Assembly (NCBI RefSeq): GCF_022234545.1
Contig: NZ_JAIEUI010000012.1
Location: 153,186 to 217,185, forward strand
Length of the DNA stretch: 64,000 nucleotides
DNA from: Paenibacillus piscarius
GTDB lineage: Bacteria; Bacillota; Bacilli; Paenibacillales; Paenibacillaceae
Direction: 5' to 3'
The stretch's first letter is position 1, and each line of letters opens with the position of its first letter. This document shows, one piece after another, positions 44,596 to 53,362 of this stretch. The notes below the pieces were generated by a model. The model worked only from the letters and a program-made list of their open reading frames with translations. It was not told where the DNA came from and ran no database searches. Both the position numbers and the translations under genes were made by a program.

Positions 44596-46234
44596 AGTAT
44601 TGATTATTGATGACGAGGAGCCGCTGCGCGAAGCGATCCAGATTCTGGGGGACTGGGAGGGGATCGGTGTCAGCGAGGTGCTGGAGGCTACAGACGGGAA
44701 GTCCGGGCTTGAGCTGCTGCGCAGAGAGAGGTTCGATCTGGTGCTGGTGGATATGAAAATGCCGGAGCTCGGCGGGGCCGAGCTGCTGCAGATCGCCGAG
44801 CAGGAATTCCCGGAGCTGCTGATGATTGTAATCAGCGGCTATAATGATTTCGAGTATACGCGCCAGGCCATCCGCTCCAAGGTGGTGGATTACCTGCTGA
44901 AGCCGGTGAACCGGACGGATCTGAACCTTGCCCTGCGTAAGGCGGCCGGGGTGCTGGACGCGAAGCGCAAGCGAGAGAGCGAGTTCATCAACCGCAATAT
45001 TACGCTGAATATGTCGCTGCCGAAGCTGAAGGAGAAGATGTACCTGTCCATCCTTGAGCGGAGCTTCAAGCCGCAGTCGAATGAGGCCTTCCTGCCGCTC
45101 ATCGGTGCTGACGGGGCAGCCAGTCATTTCGCTGCCGGTATGCTGCGGATGCTCAATCTGGAGCAGGTGCGCAGGGAACGGTTCCACGGGGACCGGGATT
45201 TGCTGCATTTTGCGGTTACCAATGTGATGAATGAGCATAGTGACAGGCAATTCGGGGCGTTCAGCTTCGCCAGTCCCAAGGAGGAGCGGGAGTTCATTGC
45301 TATCTTCACGATGAAGGACGGATATGAGCAAGATGCCGCTTTCCTGACGCTGCATCATATGAAGCGGGCGGCATCCACCCTGAAGGAGCTGTTCGGCATC
45401 GCCTGCGCAGGAGGGCTGGGTGAGCCCTGCCGTGACCCGCTTGCCCTTGCGGCATCCTTCGAGCAGGCCCAGGCGGCAGTGGATAACCTCGATCTGCTCA
45501 GCCTGAAGAGCGGCCAGATTGCTCAGGGAAGTGGGGCACAGCCTGCCCCCCGGGACAATCCGTCGCTGACCGGACGAATGCCGCAGATCCGCAGTGCGCT
45601 GGAGAGCGGCAATGTGAATCATGCGCGCAGCATCCTGAATGAATTCACCGGAAGCTGGCAGCAGTCCGAAGGCTTCACACTCGGAGAGGCGGACCGCGCG
45701 CTGCGGATATTCCTGCTGCAGCTCAGCGAGATTGCCGCCCAGCTGGACGCGCTGCCGCCGCAGAGCTCAAGCGGCAAGGACAATGCCCTTCAATCTCTCG
45801 GCTTATCCGGTGATTTCGCCTCCTTCGGGCAGTTTGCGGCGCTGCTTAATGATATCTTTGACGGTTATGCGGGCGGCATCAGCCGTAAGCTGTCGGGAGA
45901 CCGCAGCAGTGTGCTGGAGAATATTAAAGCCTACATTGACAACCATTACTTTGAAGATATTAAGATATCCAACTTCACGGAGCAATATTTCCTGAGCCGG
46001 GAATATCTGATGAAGCTGTTCAAGGGGCAATACGGCTATGGCATCCACGAATATGTGCAGAAGGTAAGGATGGACAAGGCGGCCGCTCTGCTGCGCGATC
46101 CCGCCCTCAAAATTCAGGATATCTCCGAGATGCTGGGGTACAAGGACAAGAACTATTTCAGCAAGGCATTCCGCAATTATTATGATTGCTCACCTTCGGA
46201 GTTCCGCCAGCAGCTTGAAGGGGGAGAAAAGTGA
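44588..46234 (+). CDS. YesN-type response regulator with AraC domain (GH36 locus)
   Basis: 548 residues: receiver domain with Asp55 in LVLVDMKMP, a long linker including a degenerate middle domain, and a C-terminal AraC helix-turn-helix pair (FEDIKISNFTEQYFLSREYLMKLFKGQYG; IQDISEMLGYKDKNYFSKAFRNYYDCSP). It probably activates the divergent permease operon and the binding-protein/GH36 genes. Its start overlaps the kinase gene, guaranteeing equal expression. Confidence 0.92.
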   Translation: MYRVLIIDDEEPLREAIQILGDWEGIGVSEVLEATDGKSGLELLRRERFDLVLVDMKMPELGGAELLQIAEQEFPELLMIVISGYNDFEYTRQAIRSKVVDYLLKPVNRTDLNLALRKAAGVLDAKRKRESEFINRNITLNMSLPKLKEKMYLSILERSFKPQSNEAFLPLIGADGAASHFAAGMLRMLNLEQVRRERFHGDRDLLHFAVTNVMNEHSDRQFGAFSFASPKEEREFIAIFTMKDGYEQDAAFLTLHHMKRAASTLKELFGIACAGGLGEPCRDPLALAASFEQAQAAVDNLDLLSLKSGQIAQGSGAQPAPRDNPSLTGRMPQIRSALESGNVNHARSILNEFTGSWQQSEGFTLGEADRALRIFLLQLSEIAAQLDALPPQSSSGKDNALQSLGLSGDFASFGQFAALLNDIFDGYAGGISRKLSGDRSSVLENIKAYIDNHYFEDIKISNFTEQYFLSREYLMKLFKGQYGYGIHEYVQKVRMDKAAALLRDPALKIQDISEMLGYKDKNYFSKAFRNYYDCSPSEFRQQLEGGEK

Positions 46235-46358
46235 AACGGTTACATCAGCACACTTTTTTACCCCTATAAGTTCACTTATGTACCTTCTTATCCTTTTTCT
46301 TTTTCTTTAGAATGATGAGCAAGACCACAAGCTGTATGAGAAAAAGGGGGCAACTTCC

Positions 46359-47684
46359 ATGTTAAAACGATTCATGGCCGTATCTGCGAGTCTGCTGCTG
46401 GCCGGGGGACTGCTGGCGGGGTGCGGCGGAAATAACACCAATAATGCCGCTAACAACACAGGTGGAGCAAGTGGAGCCGGCAATAGCACAGCCGATTCCT
46501 CCAAGCCTGTCACGATTAATATGTTCACCGCATCTCCTGAATACACGGACGCCTTCAATGCTTACATTGCCGAATACAAGAAGGTGAAGCCTAACGTAAC
46601 CATTAACCTTGAAATTATGCAGGCGGACTACAACACCGTGCTGAAATCCAAGATTGCAGCAGGCAGCACCCCGGATGTGTTCCAGACGACGGCGGGCGGC
46701 GATATTGATACTTTTGCCGAATACAGTGCCGACCTGACGAATGAACCGCTGGCCGCTGCAATGACTGATGCCGTCCGCTCCAATATGAGCTCCTCGGATG
46801 GCAAGGTGCTCGGACTCCCGGTCAAGGGCAACCTGTTCGTTCTGATGTACAATAAGAAGCTGCTGACGGATGCCGGCATTACCGGGGTTCCTAAGACAAC
46901 CGCCGAGCTGGATGACGCGATCACTAAGCTGGAAGCCAAAGGAATTACACCGTTCGCCAATGCCTACAAGGAGTGGTGGGTATGGAAGCATATCTTCCAG
47001 CACTTTGTTGACGCCGCAGCCACCGATGCAGGCACGGATGCCAAGAACCTGGTAGCTGATTTCATCGCCGGCAAGACCACCTTCAAGGATCATCCGGTAC
47101 TGAACGATAATTTCTTCAACTTCATTGATACTACCGTGAAGCATGGTACAGACAAGCCGCTGGAACGCGACAGCAATGCGGAAGTCAGTGACTTCGCCCT
47201 CGGCAGAACCGCCTTCATGACCGGCAAGGGTGCCTGGGATGAAGAGGCGATCAAGAAGATCACGCCTGACTTCGATCTCGGCATCGCCGGTTATCCGGTC
47301 AGCGACAAGCCGGAGCAGTCCCAGATCATCACGGGCGCTGACCAGGCGCTGCGCATCAACAAGGATTCTGCTGTAGCCAAAGAAACAATCGAATTCTTCA
47401 ACTGGCTGTATACCTCTGATTACGGCAAAAGCTGGTTCTCGAACGTAGCCAAGGTCATTCCGCCGATCAAGGATGCACCGATGCCTGACCTGCAAATGCC
47501 TAAGGAGATGGAAGAAATCCTCAAGACCGAGAAATCCGGCGACCTGTCCGTGAACTATTCGCTGGATACGTTCCACCAGAAGTTTGGTGAATTGATGCAG
47601 GCGTATATCGGCGGCAGCAAGACCAAGGATCAGGCGATTGATGAAATTCAGAAGGCCTGGATTCAATTCGGGTCCGCACAATAA
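46359..47684 (+). CDS. Sugar-binding lipoprotein (MsmE-like)
   Basis: 441-residue extracellular solute-binding protein. Signal with lipobox LLAGC (Cys about 23), Asn/Gly-rich linker, then the bacterial_1 sugar-binding fold (VTINMFTASPEYTDAFNAYIAEYKKVKPNVTI; SDFALGRTAFMTGKGAWDEEAI). It supplies the MalF/MalG-type permeases encoded at 40798-42524. It lies between the regulator and the alpha-galactosidase, which supports alpha-galactoside transport. Confidence 0.92.
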   Translation: MLKRFMAVSASLLLAGGLLAGCGGNNTNNAANNTGGASGAGNSTADSSKPVTINMFTASPEYTDAFNAYIAEYKKVKPNVTINLEIMQADYNTVLKSKIAAGSTPDVFQTTAGGDIDTFAEYSADLTNEPLAAAMTDAVRSNMSSSDGKVLGLPVKGNLFVLMYNKKLLTDAGITGVPKTTAELDDAITKLEAKGITPFANAYKEWWVWKHIFQHFVDAAATDAGTDAKNLVADFIAGKTTFKDHPVLNDNFFNFIDTTVKHGTDKPLERDSNAEVSDFALGRTAFMTGKGAWDEEAIKKITPDFDLGIAGYPVSDKPEQSQIITGADQALRINKDSAVAKETIEFFNWLYTSDYGKSWFSNVAKVIPPIKDAPMPDLQMPKEMEEILKTEKSGDLSVNYSLDTFHQKFGELMQAYIGGSKTKDQAIDEIQKAWIQFGSAQ

Positions 47685-47702
47685 AAGCATCAGCATGAAC
47701 TT

Positions 47703-47749
47703 GAACGGCCTCCGAGGTAAGCTTACTTACTGAGGGGGCTGTTCTTCTA
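47703..47749 (+). terminator. Terminator after the sugar-binding protein gene
   Basis: GAAC-GCC-CC pairs with GG-GGC-GTTC and an inner TAAG/CTTA stem, followed by a T-rich tract. It lies before the GH36 gene, so may cause differential expression. Confidence 0.7.
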
Positions 47750-47781
47750 TTCTTTCTTCTATTAAGGAGGCTATATCAGAC

Positions 47782-49881
47782 ATGGACAAGAAGCTCATAG
47801 AAATAGCGGAGAACGGACTTTATCTTACGATTGAAGTTACAGCGGAACAGGATGTACGGCTGCTGCATTTCGGCGCTGCGCCGCTTGAGGCGGGGCGCAT
47901 TGAAGAGAAGAGCAAGGCCGGCTTCCGGCTGCTGGAGCTGCAATTATCGGGCGAGGACCGGGCGGAATATCACGGGCGGACACATCGCGCCTCATACCCG
48001 GGGCTGCGTATGGTCTATGACGGCCACCAGGATACGGTCAATGCGCTGGGCCGCAAGCAGGAGATTGCCCTCGCTGATCCGCTGACCGGCCTGAAGGCCG
48101 TACAGCATTATCAGTTCTATACCGGGGTACAGGTGGTACGCTCCTGGACGGTCCTGCGCAATGAAGGCGATGCAGACGCCGGGGTGGAGTATGTCTCTTC
48201 GTTTGCCCTGACCGGAGCGGACAAGGAGGGCAGCGGAGACCGCAGCGGCAAAATAGAGGTGAGCCTTGCTCACAGCGGATGGCAGAGTGAGCTGCAATGG
48301 AAGACCTACAGCCTGCCGGAGCTGGGCATGTCCCATCTGTCCGACCGGGGCTCGAAGCGGATTGCCGCCAGCAATACCGGCTCCTGGTCGGCGGCAGAGC
48401 TGCTGCCGATGGCGGTGCTCCAGAACAAGGAGAGCGGAGCCAGCCTGTTTTGGCAGATTGAGCATAACGGCTCCTGGCACTGGGAGCTGACCGATCAATA
48501 CGATCAGCTCACTCTGCTGGCCGGGGGACCCACGGAGCATGATAACCACTGGTGGCTGAAGCTCGCCCCCGGCGAAGAATTCACTTCTGTGCCGGTTGCC
48601 GCAGGTGCCGTGCAAGGCGGCTTCCAGGCGGCGGCGGAGCAGCTGACCGCTTACCGGCGGATTATCCGCAGGCCGAATGAGGATAATGAGCTGCTGCGGA
48701 TTATTTTCAATGACTATATGAACTGCCTGTGGGGCAGCCCGACGACGGAGAAGCTCTTGCCGCTGATCGATGCCGCAGCCGAAGTCGGCTGTGAATACTT
48801 CTGCATCGACGCAGGCTGGTACGCCCCTGGTGAATGGTGGGATGGTGTGGGTGAGTGGGAACCGTCCCTGGAGCGCTTCCCGGAGGGCATTAAGGTTGTG
48901 CTGGACTATATCCGCAGCCGAGGGATGATTCCCGGCCTGTGGCTGGAGCTGGAGGTAATGGGCATTAACAGTCCGAAGCTGGCGGAGACCGATGACAGCT
49001 GGTTCTTCATGCGCCACGGCAAGCGGGTGAAGGACCGCAGCCGCTATCAGCTCGATTACCGTAGCCCGGCGGTAAGAAGACATGCCGACGGCGTAATCGC
49101 CCGGCTGGTGGAGGAATACGGCGTCGGGTATATCAAGATGGACTATAATATCAACGCCGGAATCGGTACGGAGACAGAAGCGGACAGCTTCGGGGACGGG
49201 CTACTGCAGCATAACCGGGCCTATCTGGCCTGGCTGGACAGCATTTTTGCCCGTTACCCGCAGCTGGTGATTGAGAACTGCTCCAGCGGCGGGATGCGGA
49301 TGGACTATGCCATGCTGAGCCGCCATAGCATCCAGTCCACCAGTGATCAGGAGGACTATGTGAAGTATGCGGCGATTGCCGCAGGCGCTCCGGCTGCGCT
49401 GACCCCGGAGCAGGCGGCGGTCTGGTCGTATCCGCTGCGCGAGGGCGATGATGAAGAGGTTATCTTCAATATGGTCAATGCGCTGCTGCTCCGGGTTCAC
49501 CAGAGCGGCCATCTGGCCGAGCTTACGCCTGGACGCCGGGCGCTCGTGAAAGAGGCGCTGGATTATTACAAATCCATCCGCTCCCGGATTCCGCAGGCCT
49601 ACGCCTTTTGGCCGCTAGGTCTGCCTGACAGCGGGGGAGACTGGGTCAGCCTCGGGCTTCAACACGGAGATATGCGCTATATTGCGGTGTGGCGGATTGC
49701 CGGAGAGGCCGCAGAGGTCAAGCTGCGGCTGTCTGAGCTTCAGGGGCAGACACCAGAGACCCGTTGCGCTTATCCTGCCGGGGCTCATGGGACGGAATGG
49801 AGCTGGAACGCTGCGGAAGGCAGCTTGAGCGTCTCGCTCCCGGCCGGCCGGATTGCACGGCTCTTCGAGCTTCGTTCTTAG
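47782..49881 (+). CDS. GH36-type alpha-galactosidase
   Basis: 699-residue intracellular glycosidase. The N-terminal beta-supersandwich (1-300) is followed by the catalytic barrel with CIDAGWYAPGEWW, GLWLELEVMG, nucleophile motif YIKMDYNIN (Asp about 456), ENCSSGGMRMDY and the acid/base motif STSDQEDY. It would release alpha-galactose from melibiose, raffinose or galactomannan fragments. Many GH36 enzymes are about 720-740 aa; this one is slightly short. AAGGAGG precedes the ATG. Confidence 0.88.
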   Translation: MDKKLIEIAENGLYLTIEVTAEQDVRLLHFGAAPLEAGRIEEKSKAGFRLLELQLSGEDRAEYHGRTHRASYPGLRMVYDGHQDTVNALGRKQEIALADPLTGLKAVQHYQFYTGVQVVRSWTVLRNEGDADAGVEYVSSFALTGADKEGSGDRSGKIEVSLAHSGWQSELQWKTYSLPELGMSHLSDRGSKRIAASNTGSWSAAELLPMAVLQNKESGASLFWQIEHNGSWHWELTDQYDQLTLLAGGPTEHDNHWWLKLAPGEEFTSVPVAAGAVQGGFQAAAEQLTAYRRIIRRPNEDNELLRIIFNDYMNCLWGSPTTEKLLPLIDAAAEVGCEYFCIDAGWYAPGEWWDGVGEWEPSLERFPEGIKVVLDYIRSRGMIPGLWLELEVMGINSPKLAETDDSWFFMRHGKRVKDRSRYQLDYRSPAVRRHADGVIARLVEEYGVGYIKMDYNINAGIGTETEADSFGDGLLQHNRAYLAWLDSIFARYPQLVIENCSSGGMRMDYAMLSRHSIQSTSDQEDYVKYAAIAAGAPAALTPEQAAVWSYPLREGDDEEVIFNMVNALLLRVHQSGHLAELTPGRRALVKEALDYYKSIRSRIPQAYAFWPLGLPDSGGDWVSLGLQHGDMRYIAVWRIAGEAAEVKLRLSELQGQTPETRCAYPAGAHGTEWSWNAAEGSLSVSLPAGRIARLFELRS

Positions 49882-49892
49882 GTAACGAAGCT
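49868..49892 (+). terminator. Hairpin across the GH36 stop codon
   Basis: AGCTTCGTT and AACGAAGCT form a perfect 9-bp stem around the stop codon. No T-run follows, so termination is uncertain; it may protect the message end. Confidence 0.45.
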
Positions 49893-49975
49893 GTAGCCGG
49901 CAGGAGGATTGCGGTTACAGGTTGTTGCGATTACAGGGGGATTTCGGCGCCGGGTACGGGCGCTTGAAATGCCCC

Positions 49976-50284
49976 TTATTCTTTTATGAAGGCAACGCAT
50001 TTGCGCAGGAGACGGCGGGTGTGGTAGAAGGACCAGGCCAGCAGCAACCCTACCACCAGGCCGTAGGGCAGACTGAGGAACTCCGGAACAGAATAGTTCG
50101 TGGTCAGCCTCATCCCTATGGCGCTGACCCCGAAGGTCCGCAGCAGGCCGGCTATAGGGGCAATGATGGCACAGACTAAGCTCCCCGCCAGCCATGTTCC
50201 CAGTACGGGTAAGGCGAACAGGATGACGAATGCTTTGGACAGATAATTGCGCAGATAAGGCACCGGGCCAGTGGATGATCTCAT
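49976..50284 (-). CDS. Small membrane protein of the bactofilin operon
   Basis: 102-residue protein with two or three hydrophobic segments (AFVILFALPVLGTWLAGSLVCAIIAPIAGLL; LPYGLVVGLLLAWSFY) and a basic C-terminus RRLLRKCVAFIKE. I do not recognise the family. It starts 1 bp after the bactofilin stop with GGAGG in place, so it is translationally linked; it may anchor the bactofilin to the membrane (inference). Confidence 0.75.
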   Translation of the reverse strand: MRSSTGPVPYLRNYLSKAFVILFALPVLGTWLAGSLVCAIIAPIAGLLRTFGVSAIGMRLTTNYSVPEFLSLPYGLVVGLLLAWSFYHTRRLLRKCVAFIKE

Positions 50285-50285
50285 T

Positions 50286-50933
50286 TCATATACCTCCAGT
50301 ATCGTTGATTCGAGTGATCTTGCCTACTTGAGCTTGGGGATGAAGGGTCAGACGATCCCGGTAACGGACCTCCCCGATCGTGCAACCAGGCCCTACCGTA
50401 ACATTATGCCCGCAGACGAGGCCTGCTTGGGTCTTGTATAAGGTGATATCAGCACCTTCAATGGTCTCACAGCTCAGCTTGCGGAAGGGTCGCATCGGGA
50501 TATTGAGCAGTCTGGAAGAAGGGGATATAGTAATCCCGCCTTCACAGGTCATGTGTCTGATCCGGCACACAGAGCCAAGCTCAATATGGATTGCTGCTGT
50601 ACAAGACAGCCGGCCAATCCGCACCGCACCGTCAGCCCGGAATTCATCTGCATGTGCAGAGGAGGCTACCGATAAATATCCGCTGGCTGCTGCTTTCTCA
50701 GCCTGAAGACTGCCGGTGCGCAGACTTCCGAAGCTGTGAAGCTCCTGCGTACAGCATGAATGTGCCACCGAGCATTCCCCCCGGAGCCTCAGCCGCGCTG
50801 CCGTCAGCTTCCCGCGGACATGCAGATGTCCAAGCACCTCGACGCTGGAAGCTTCCATGTCGCCCCGGCAGGTCTGAGAGCCGTAGACCTTCAGCGGCTT
50901 CCCGTCTGCCGGTAGCGAATTCAGTGTAGTCAT
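50286..50933 (-). CDS. Bactofilin-like polymer-forming protein
   Basis: 215-residue right-handed beta-helix protein, rich in short repeats each with a small and a hydrophobic residue (VYGSQTCRGDMEASSVEVLGHLHVRGKL...). This is the pattern of polymer-forming cytoskeletal proteins (DUF583). B. subtilis has related YhbE/YhbF proteins. It would form filaments under the membrane. I chose ATG 50933 because GGTGAT lies 7 bases before it; a GTG four codons earlier is less likely. It has an unusual number of cysteines (about eight). Confidence 0.82.
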   Translation of the reverse strand: MTTLNSLPADGKPLKVYGSQTCRGDMEASSVEVLGHLHVRGKLTAARLRLRGECSVAHSCCTQELHSFGSLRTGSLQAEKAAASGYLSVASSAHADEFRADGAVRIGRLSCTAAIHIELGSVCRIRHMTCEGGITISPSSRLLNIPMRPFRKLSCETIEGADITLYKTQAGLVCGHNVTVGPGCTIGEVRYRDRLTLHPQAQVGKITRINDTGGI

Positions 50934-50976
50934 GAATGAAATCACCGCCAGTTCATATATATTTTAGTAACTATAA

Positions 50977-50998
50977 TATATATTAAACGAAATATATA
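50977..50998. repeat. AT-rich inverted repeat upstream of the bactofilin operon
   Basis: TATATATT and AATATATA, perfect 8-base arms with a 6-base spacer. The right arm contains GAAATATATA, also found at 51617 before the MarR gene. Confidence 0.5.
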
Positions 50999-51104
50999 AT
51001 AAATGAAATACTTAAGATGAAAAAATCACCACATACAATTGGCCCACTCGCGCCCTTCCAGTTAGCCCTTATCCACGGGCATACGTAAATCATGATTCCC
51101 AAAC

Positions 51105-51140
51105 AACAAAAAACGGCATCTCCTGTAGGGAGCTGCCGTT
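51105..51140 (-). terminator. Terminator of the MarR gene
   Basis: AACGGCA/TGCCGTT with inner CTCC/GGAG pairs; on the minus strand it is followed by TTTTTTGTTG. Confidence 0.88.
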
Positions 51141-51162
51141 CAGCCGGAATGTTACATTGCGT

Positions 51163-51588
51163 TCAAGGTTGGGTAATCCCGCTTATCAGGTTATCGATCG
51201 TTTGCAGCGTCGAGGACATTTTGTCCAGATCCGCTACTGCATAGGTGTCGAACAAGGAGAGGATGTGCTGCCGGCCCTGTTCCGTAAGGACGATATTGAC
51301 CACCCGCCGGTCTTCCTTCGTCCGGACTCTCTCTACATACTCCAGATCCTCCAGCTTGTCACACATGAAGGAGGCGGCACCCGGTGTAATGATGAGGCGC
51401 TCTGAAATATCCGTAATGTTGAGGGAGCCGGTAAGCTGCAACAGGAACATCAGCATAATCTGGTTCTGCGACAGCGTATTCTCCTTCTTCGTGATGTGGT
51501 CGATGAATGCCTGCGATTTCTGCTGTACGCTGGTCATATAGTCCATGACCTTGTAGATGGCCTGCTCTTTATCTGCTGCTGTGCTCAT
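51163..51588 (-). CDS. MarR-family transcriptional regulator
   Basis: 141-residue winged-helix regulator: DNA-binding part NITDISERLIITPGAASFMCDKLEDLEYVERVRTKEDRRVVNIVLTEQGR (about 55-105), flanked by dimerisation helices. No sensing cysteine of the OhrR type is obvious. It reads toward the bactofilin operon, but a strong terminator separates them. TTGGAG precedes the ATG. Its target may include itself or the bactofilin operon. Confidence 0.88.
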   Translation of the reverse strand: MSTAADKEQAIYKVMDYMTSVQQKSQAFIDHITKKENTLSQNQIMLMFLLQLTGSLNITDISERLIITPGAASFMCDKLEDLEYVERVRTKEDRRVVNIVLTEQGRQHILSLFDTYAVADLDKMSSTLQTIDNLISGITQP

Positions 51589-51722
51589 GGGACCACTCCA
51601 ATTTATTTTGCGGATTGAAATATATAGCTAGTATAGTATAAGTCTGCCGGCAAGTGAAGGGTGCGATCTGACCGTGAAATGGACTTGCCGCCAAAAAATA
51701 ATTTCGGACTTAGTGAAATTTC

Positions 51723-51751
51723 TGGACTTAATTGAATAAAATAGTTATAAA
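51723..51751 (+). promoter_or_regulatory. Candidate abrB promoter P1
   Basis: TGGACT, 17-base spacer, TATAAA. Transcription would begin near 51758, just upstream of the three Spo0A boxes. Confidence 0.5.
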
Positions 51752-51769
51752 CAAACACGAATTTATTAA

Positions 51770-51810
51770 TTTGTCGAAAAAACTCTAAACTTTGTCGAAT
51801 TTTTTGTCGA
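51770..51810 (+). promoter_or_regulatory. Three tandem Spo0A boxes before abrB
   Basis: TTTGTCGA occurs at 51770, 51791 and 51803, the last two 12 bases apart. This is the core 0A box to which phosphorylated Spo0A binds; in B. subtilis two such boxes lie just downstream of the abrB start sites and mediate repression. Confidence 0.85.
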
Positions 51811-51837
51811 TTAATATCAAAAGATGTAGAAATAAAA

Positions 51838-51866
51838 TTGACAGGAAAGAAATAGCACTTTACAAT
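51838..51866 (+). promoter_or_regulatory. Candidate abrB promoter P2
   Basis: TTGACA, 17-base spacer, TACAAT: a near-consensus sigma-A promoter about 95 bases before the abrB start. Confidence 0.8.
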
Positions 51867-51960
51867 GCTAGTATAGAGATTACATTTCTACTTTTTAGAA
51901 GCTTTGATAGTTTTTTAACACCAAGAGTTGTTCATGGGTGATTTCAAGGGAGGATGCATA

Positions 51961-52218
51961 ATGATGAAGGCAACAGGAATAGTAAGAAAAGTAGACGAAC
52001 TGGGACGTATTGTGATTCCGATTGAACTGCGCAGAACAATGGGAATTGACATAAAGGATCCGCTCGAAATTTTTGTGGACGGCGAGAAGATCATTCTCAG
52101 AAAATATGAACCTACTTGCATTTTCTCCGGCAGTGCCGAGAATCTGATCAGCTTCAAGGGCAAAATGGTCAGCAAAGATGTGCTTGATGAGCTGATTGCA
52201 AGTTTCGACAAAATCTAA
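51961..52218 (+). CDS. abrB: Transition-state regulator AbrB
   Basis: 85-residue DNA-binding protein. The N-terminal swapped-hairpin domain (MKATGIVRKVDELGRIVIPIELRRTMGI) is nearly identical in type to B. subtilis AbrB, and a C-terminal oligomerisation half follows, including a Cys in YEPTCIFSG. In exponential growth AbrB represses many stationary-phase genes until Spo0A~P shuts it off. Start: ATG 51961 or the next codon 51964, after GGGAGG. Abh or SpoVT would be alternatives; the upstream Spo0A boxes favour AbrB itself. Confidence 0.9.
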   Translation: MMKATGIVRKVDELGRIVIPIELRRTMGIDIKDPLEIFVDGEKIILRKYEPTCIFSGSAENLISFKGKMVSKDVLDELIASFDKI

Positions 52219-52233
52219 GTTTTGCTGGGCAGG

Positions 52234-52277
52234 GCCGCAGCATCCACACAGGAACAGTGTGGTGCTGCGGCTCTTTT
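52234..52277 (+). terminator. Terminator of abrB
   Basis: GCCGCAGCA pairs with TGCTGCGGC around an inner CACAC/GTGTG stem, followed by TCTTTT. Confidence 0.9.
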
Positions 52278-52359
52278 GGTCTGTCTCGACAATCCCAGCG
52301 GCTTCCTATATCATTAAGGGCGTTGTATGCAGAACAATATCGGAAGGGATGGTCACCTC

Positions 52360-53088
52360 ATGAGCAACGAAGAACACACACAGGCGGAGAACAGACCGCT
52401 GCCCCCATTGAACCGGCCGGAAGCGATTGTATTTGATATGGATGGTACGCTGTTCCAGACGGAGAGCCTGCTGCTGCCCGCCTATCATAGAATGTTCGAT
52501 ATTCTGCGGGAGGAAGGGCTGCATTCCGGTCCTACGCCGCCGGAGGAGCGCATCCTGGGCAGCCTGGGGATGCTGCTGGCCGACATCTGGAAGAATGTGA
52601 TGCCTGATGCGGATGAGGCGGTACACCGCCGGGCGGACGAGCTGCTGTTGCAGCTGGAGATTGAAGGACTGGAAGCAGGGGGAACCCTGTTGTACCCCAA
52701 AGTAGTAGAGACGCTGCGTGCGCTGCATCAGCGCGGAGTGAAGCTGTTCGTCGCCAGCAACGGGCTGGAGGACTACATCCACAGCATCGTGGTCGTTCAT
52801 GAGCTGAAGGACCTGTTCGAGGGCCTGTATAGCGCGGGCGGCCAAGGGACGGCAACCAAGACAGAATTACTCCGCCTTCTGCTGGACAATCACAACATCA
52901 GCAGCGCCTGGATGGTCGGAGACCGCTCCTCGGATGTGCAGGCAGGCAAAGGCAACGGGCAGACCGTTATCGGCTGCGGCTACGCCGGCTTCGGGCGGCA
53001 GGAGGAGCTGAAGGGCTCGGATGTCATTATCTCATCATTCGACGAGCTGATTGAGCTGTACGATAATAGCACAGCGAAAGGCCTGTAA
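52360..53088 (+). CDS. HAD-family hydrolase
   Basis: 242-residue haloacid dehalogenase-superfamily phosphatase, Gph/beta-phosphoglucomutase-like. Motif I FDMDGTLFQTES carries the nucleophilic Asp, motif II is LFVASNG and motif IV VGDRSSDVQAG. A helical cap lies at about 50-120. It may be a phosphoglycolate or sugar-phosphate phosphatase; the substrate is unknown. Start uncertain: ATG 52327 or 52360; the second has GGAAGGGA about 10 bases upstream. Confidence 0.85.
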   Translation: MSNEEHTQAENRPLPPLNRPEAIVFDMDGTLFQTESLLLPAYHRMFDILREEGLHSGPTPPEERILGSLGMLLADIWKNVMPDADEAVHRRADELLLQLEIEGLEAGGTLLYPKVVETLRALHQRGVKLFVASNGLEDYIHSIVVVHELKDLFEGLYSAGGQGTATKTELLRLLLDNHNISSAWMVGDRSSDVQAGKGNGQTVIGCGYAGFGRQEELKGSDVIISSFDELIELYDNSTAKGL

Positions 53089-53279
53089 TCAGGCGGGCCG
53101 AAGCGAAGGCTAAATATATACCAGTAAGCAGATCCGGATGTCTTTCCCGCCGTATTACAGGCGTTAAGGGCATCCGGTTTGATGTTTTAAGCAGAGGGTA
53201 CGGATAGATCTCGAAATTTCATACCTTTTCTCGAATGGGGACCGTTTCTTTGCACGTGCCCCAAATTTTATACTGGTAC

Positions 53280-53294
53280 TGTAAGCGTTTCACA
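53280..53294 (+). promoter_or_regulatory. Weak cre-like element upstream of the regulator gene
   Basis: TGTAAGCGTTTCACA has a perfect left half and core of a CcpA site but the right half is displaced. It shares TGTAARCGTT with the better site at 54104. Confidence 0.3.
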
Positions 53295-53362
53295 AGAGGT
53301 GAAGCTCATGAGCTTGGCGGAGCGGTACGGTGGCCGGAATACTGTATTTGGAGGGGATAGGG

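Larger units (their letters stand above)
51589..51960. other. Divergent control region between marR-like gene and abrB
   Basis: 372 bp of AT-rich DNA with no gene. It holds two candidate abrB promoters and three Spo0A boxes (listed separately). The part next to the MarR gene has AT-rich promoter-like sequence I cannot assign with confidence. Confidence 0.75.

Noticed and set aside
46232..46244. TGAAACGGTTACA, resembling a cre site, at the end of the second AraC regulator gene
   Set aside because: One base shorter than the 14-base consensus and overlapping a stop codon; the two half-sites do not have the right phase. Kept only as a note.
46362..47696. A 444-codon minus-strand frame opposite the sugar-binding lipoprotein gene
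   Set aside because: The plus-strand frame has a lipobox and a family fold; the antisense translation has no family features.
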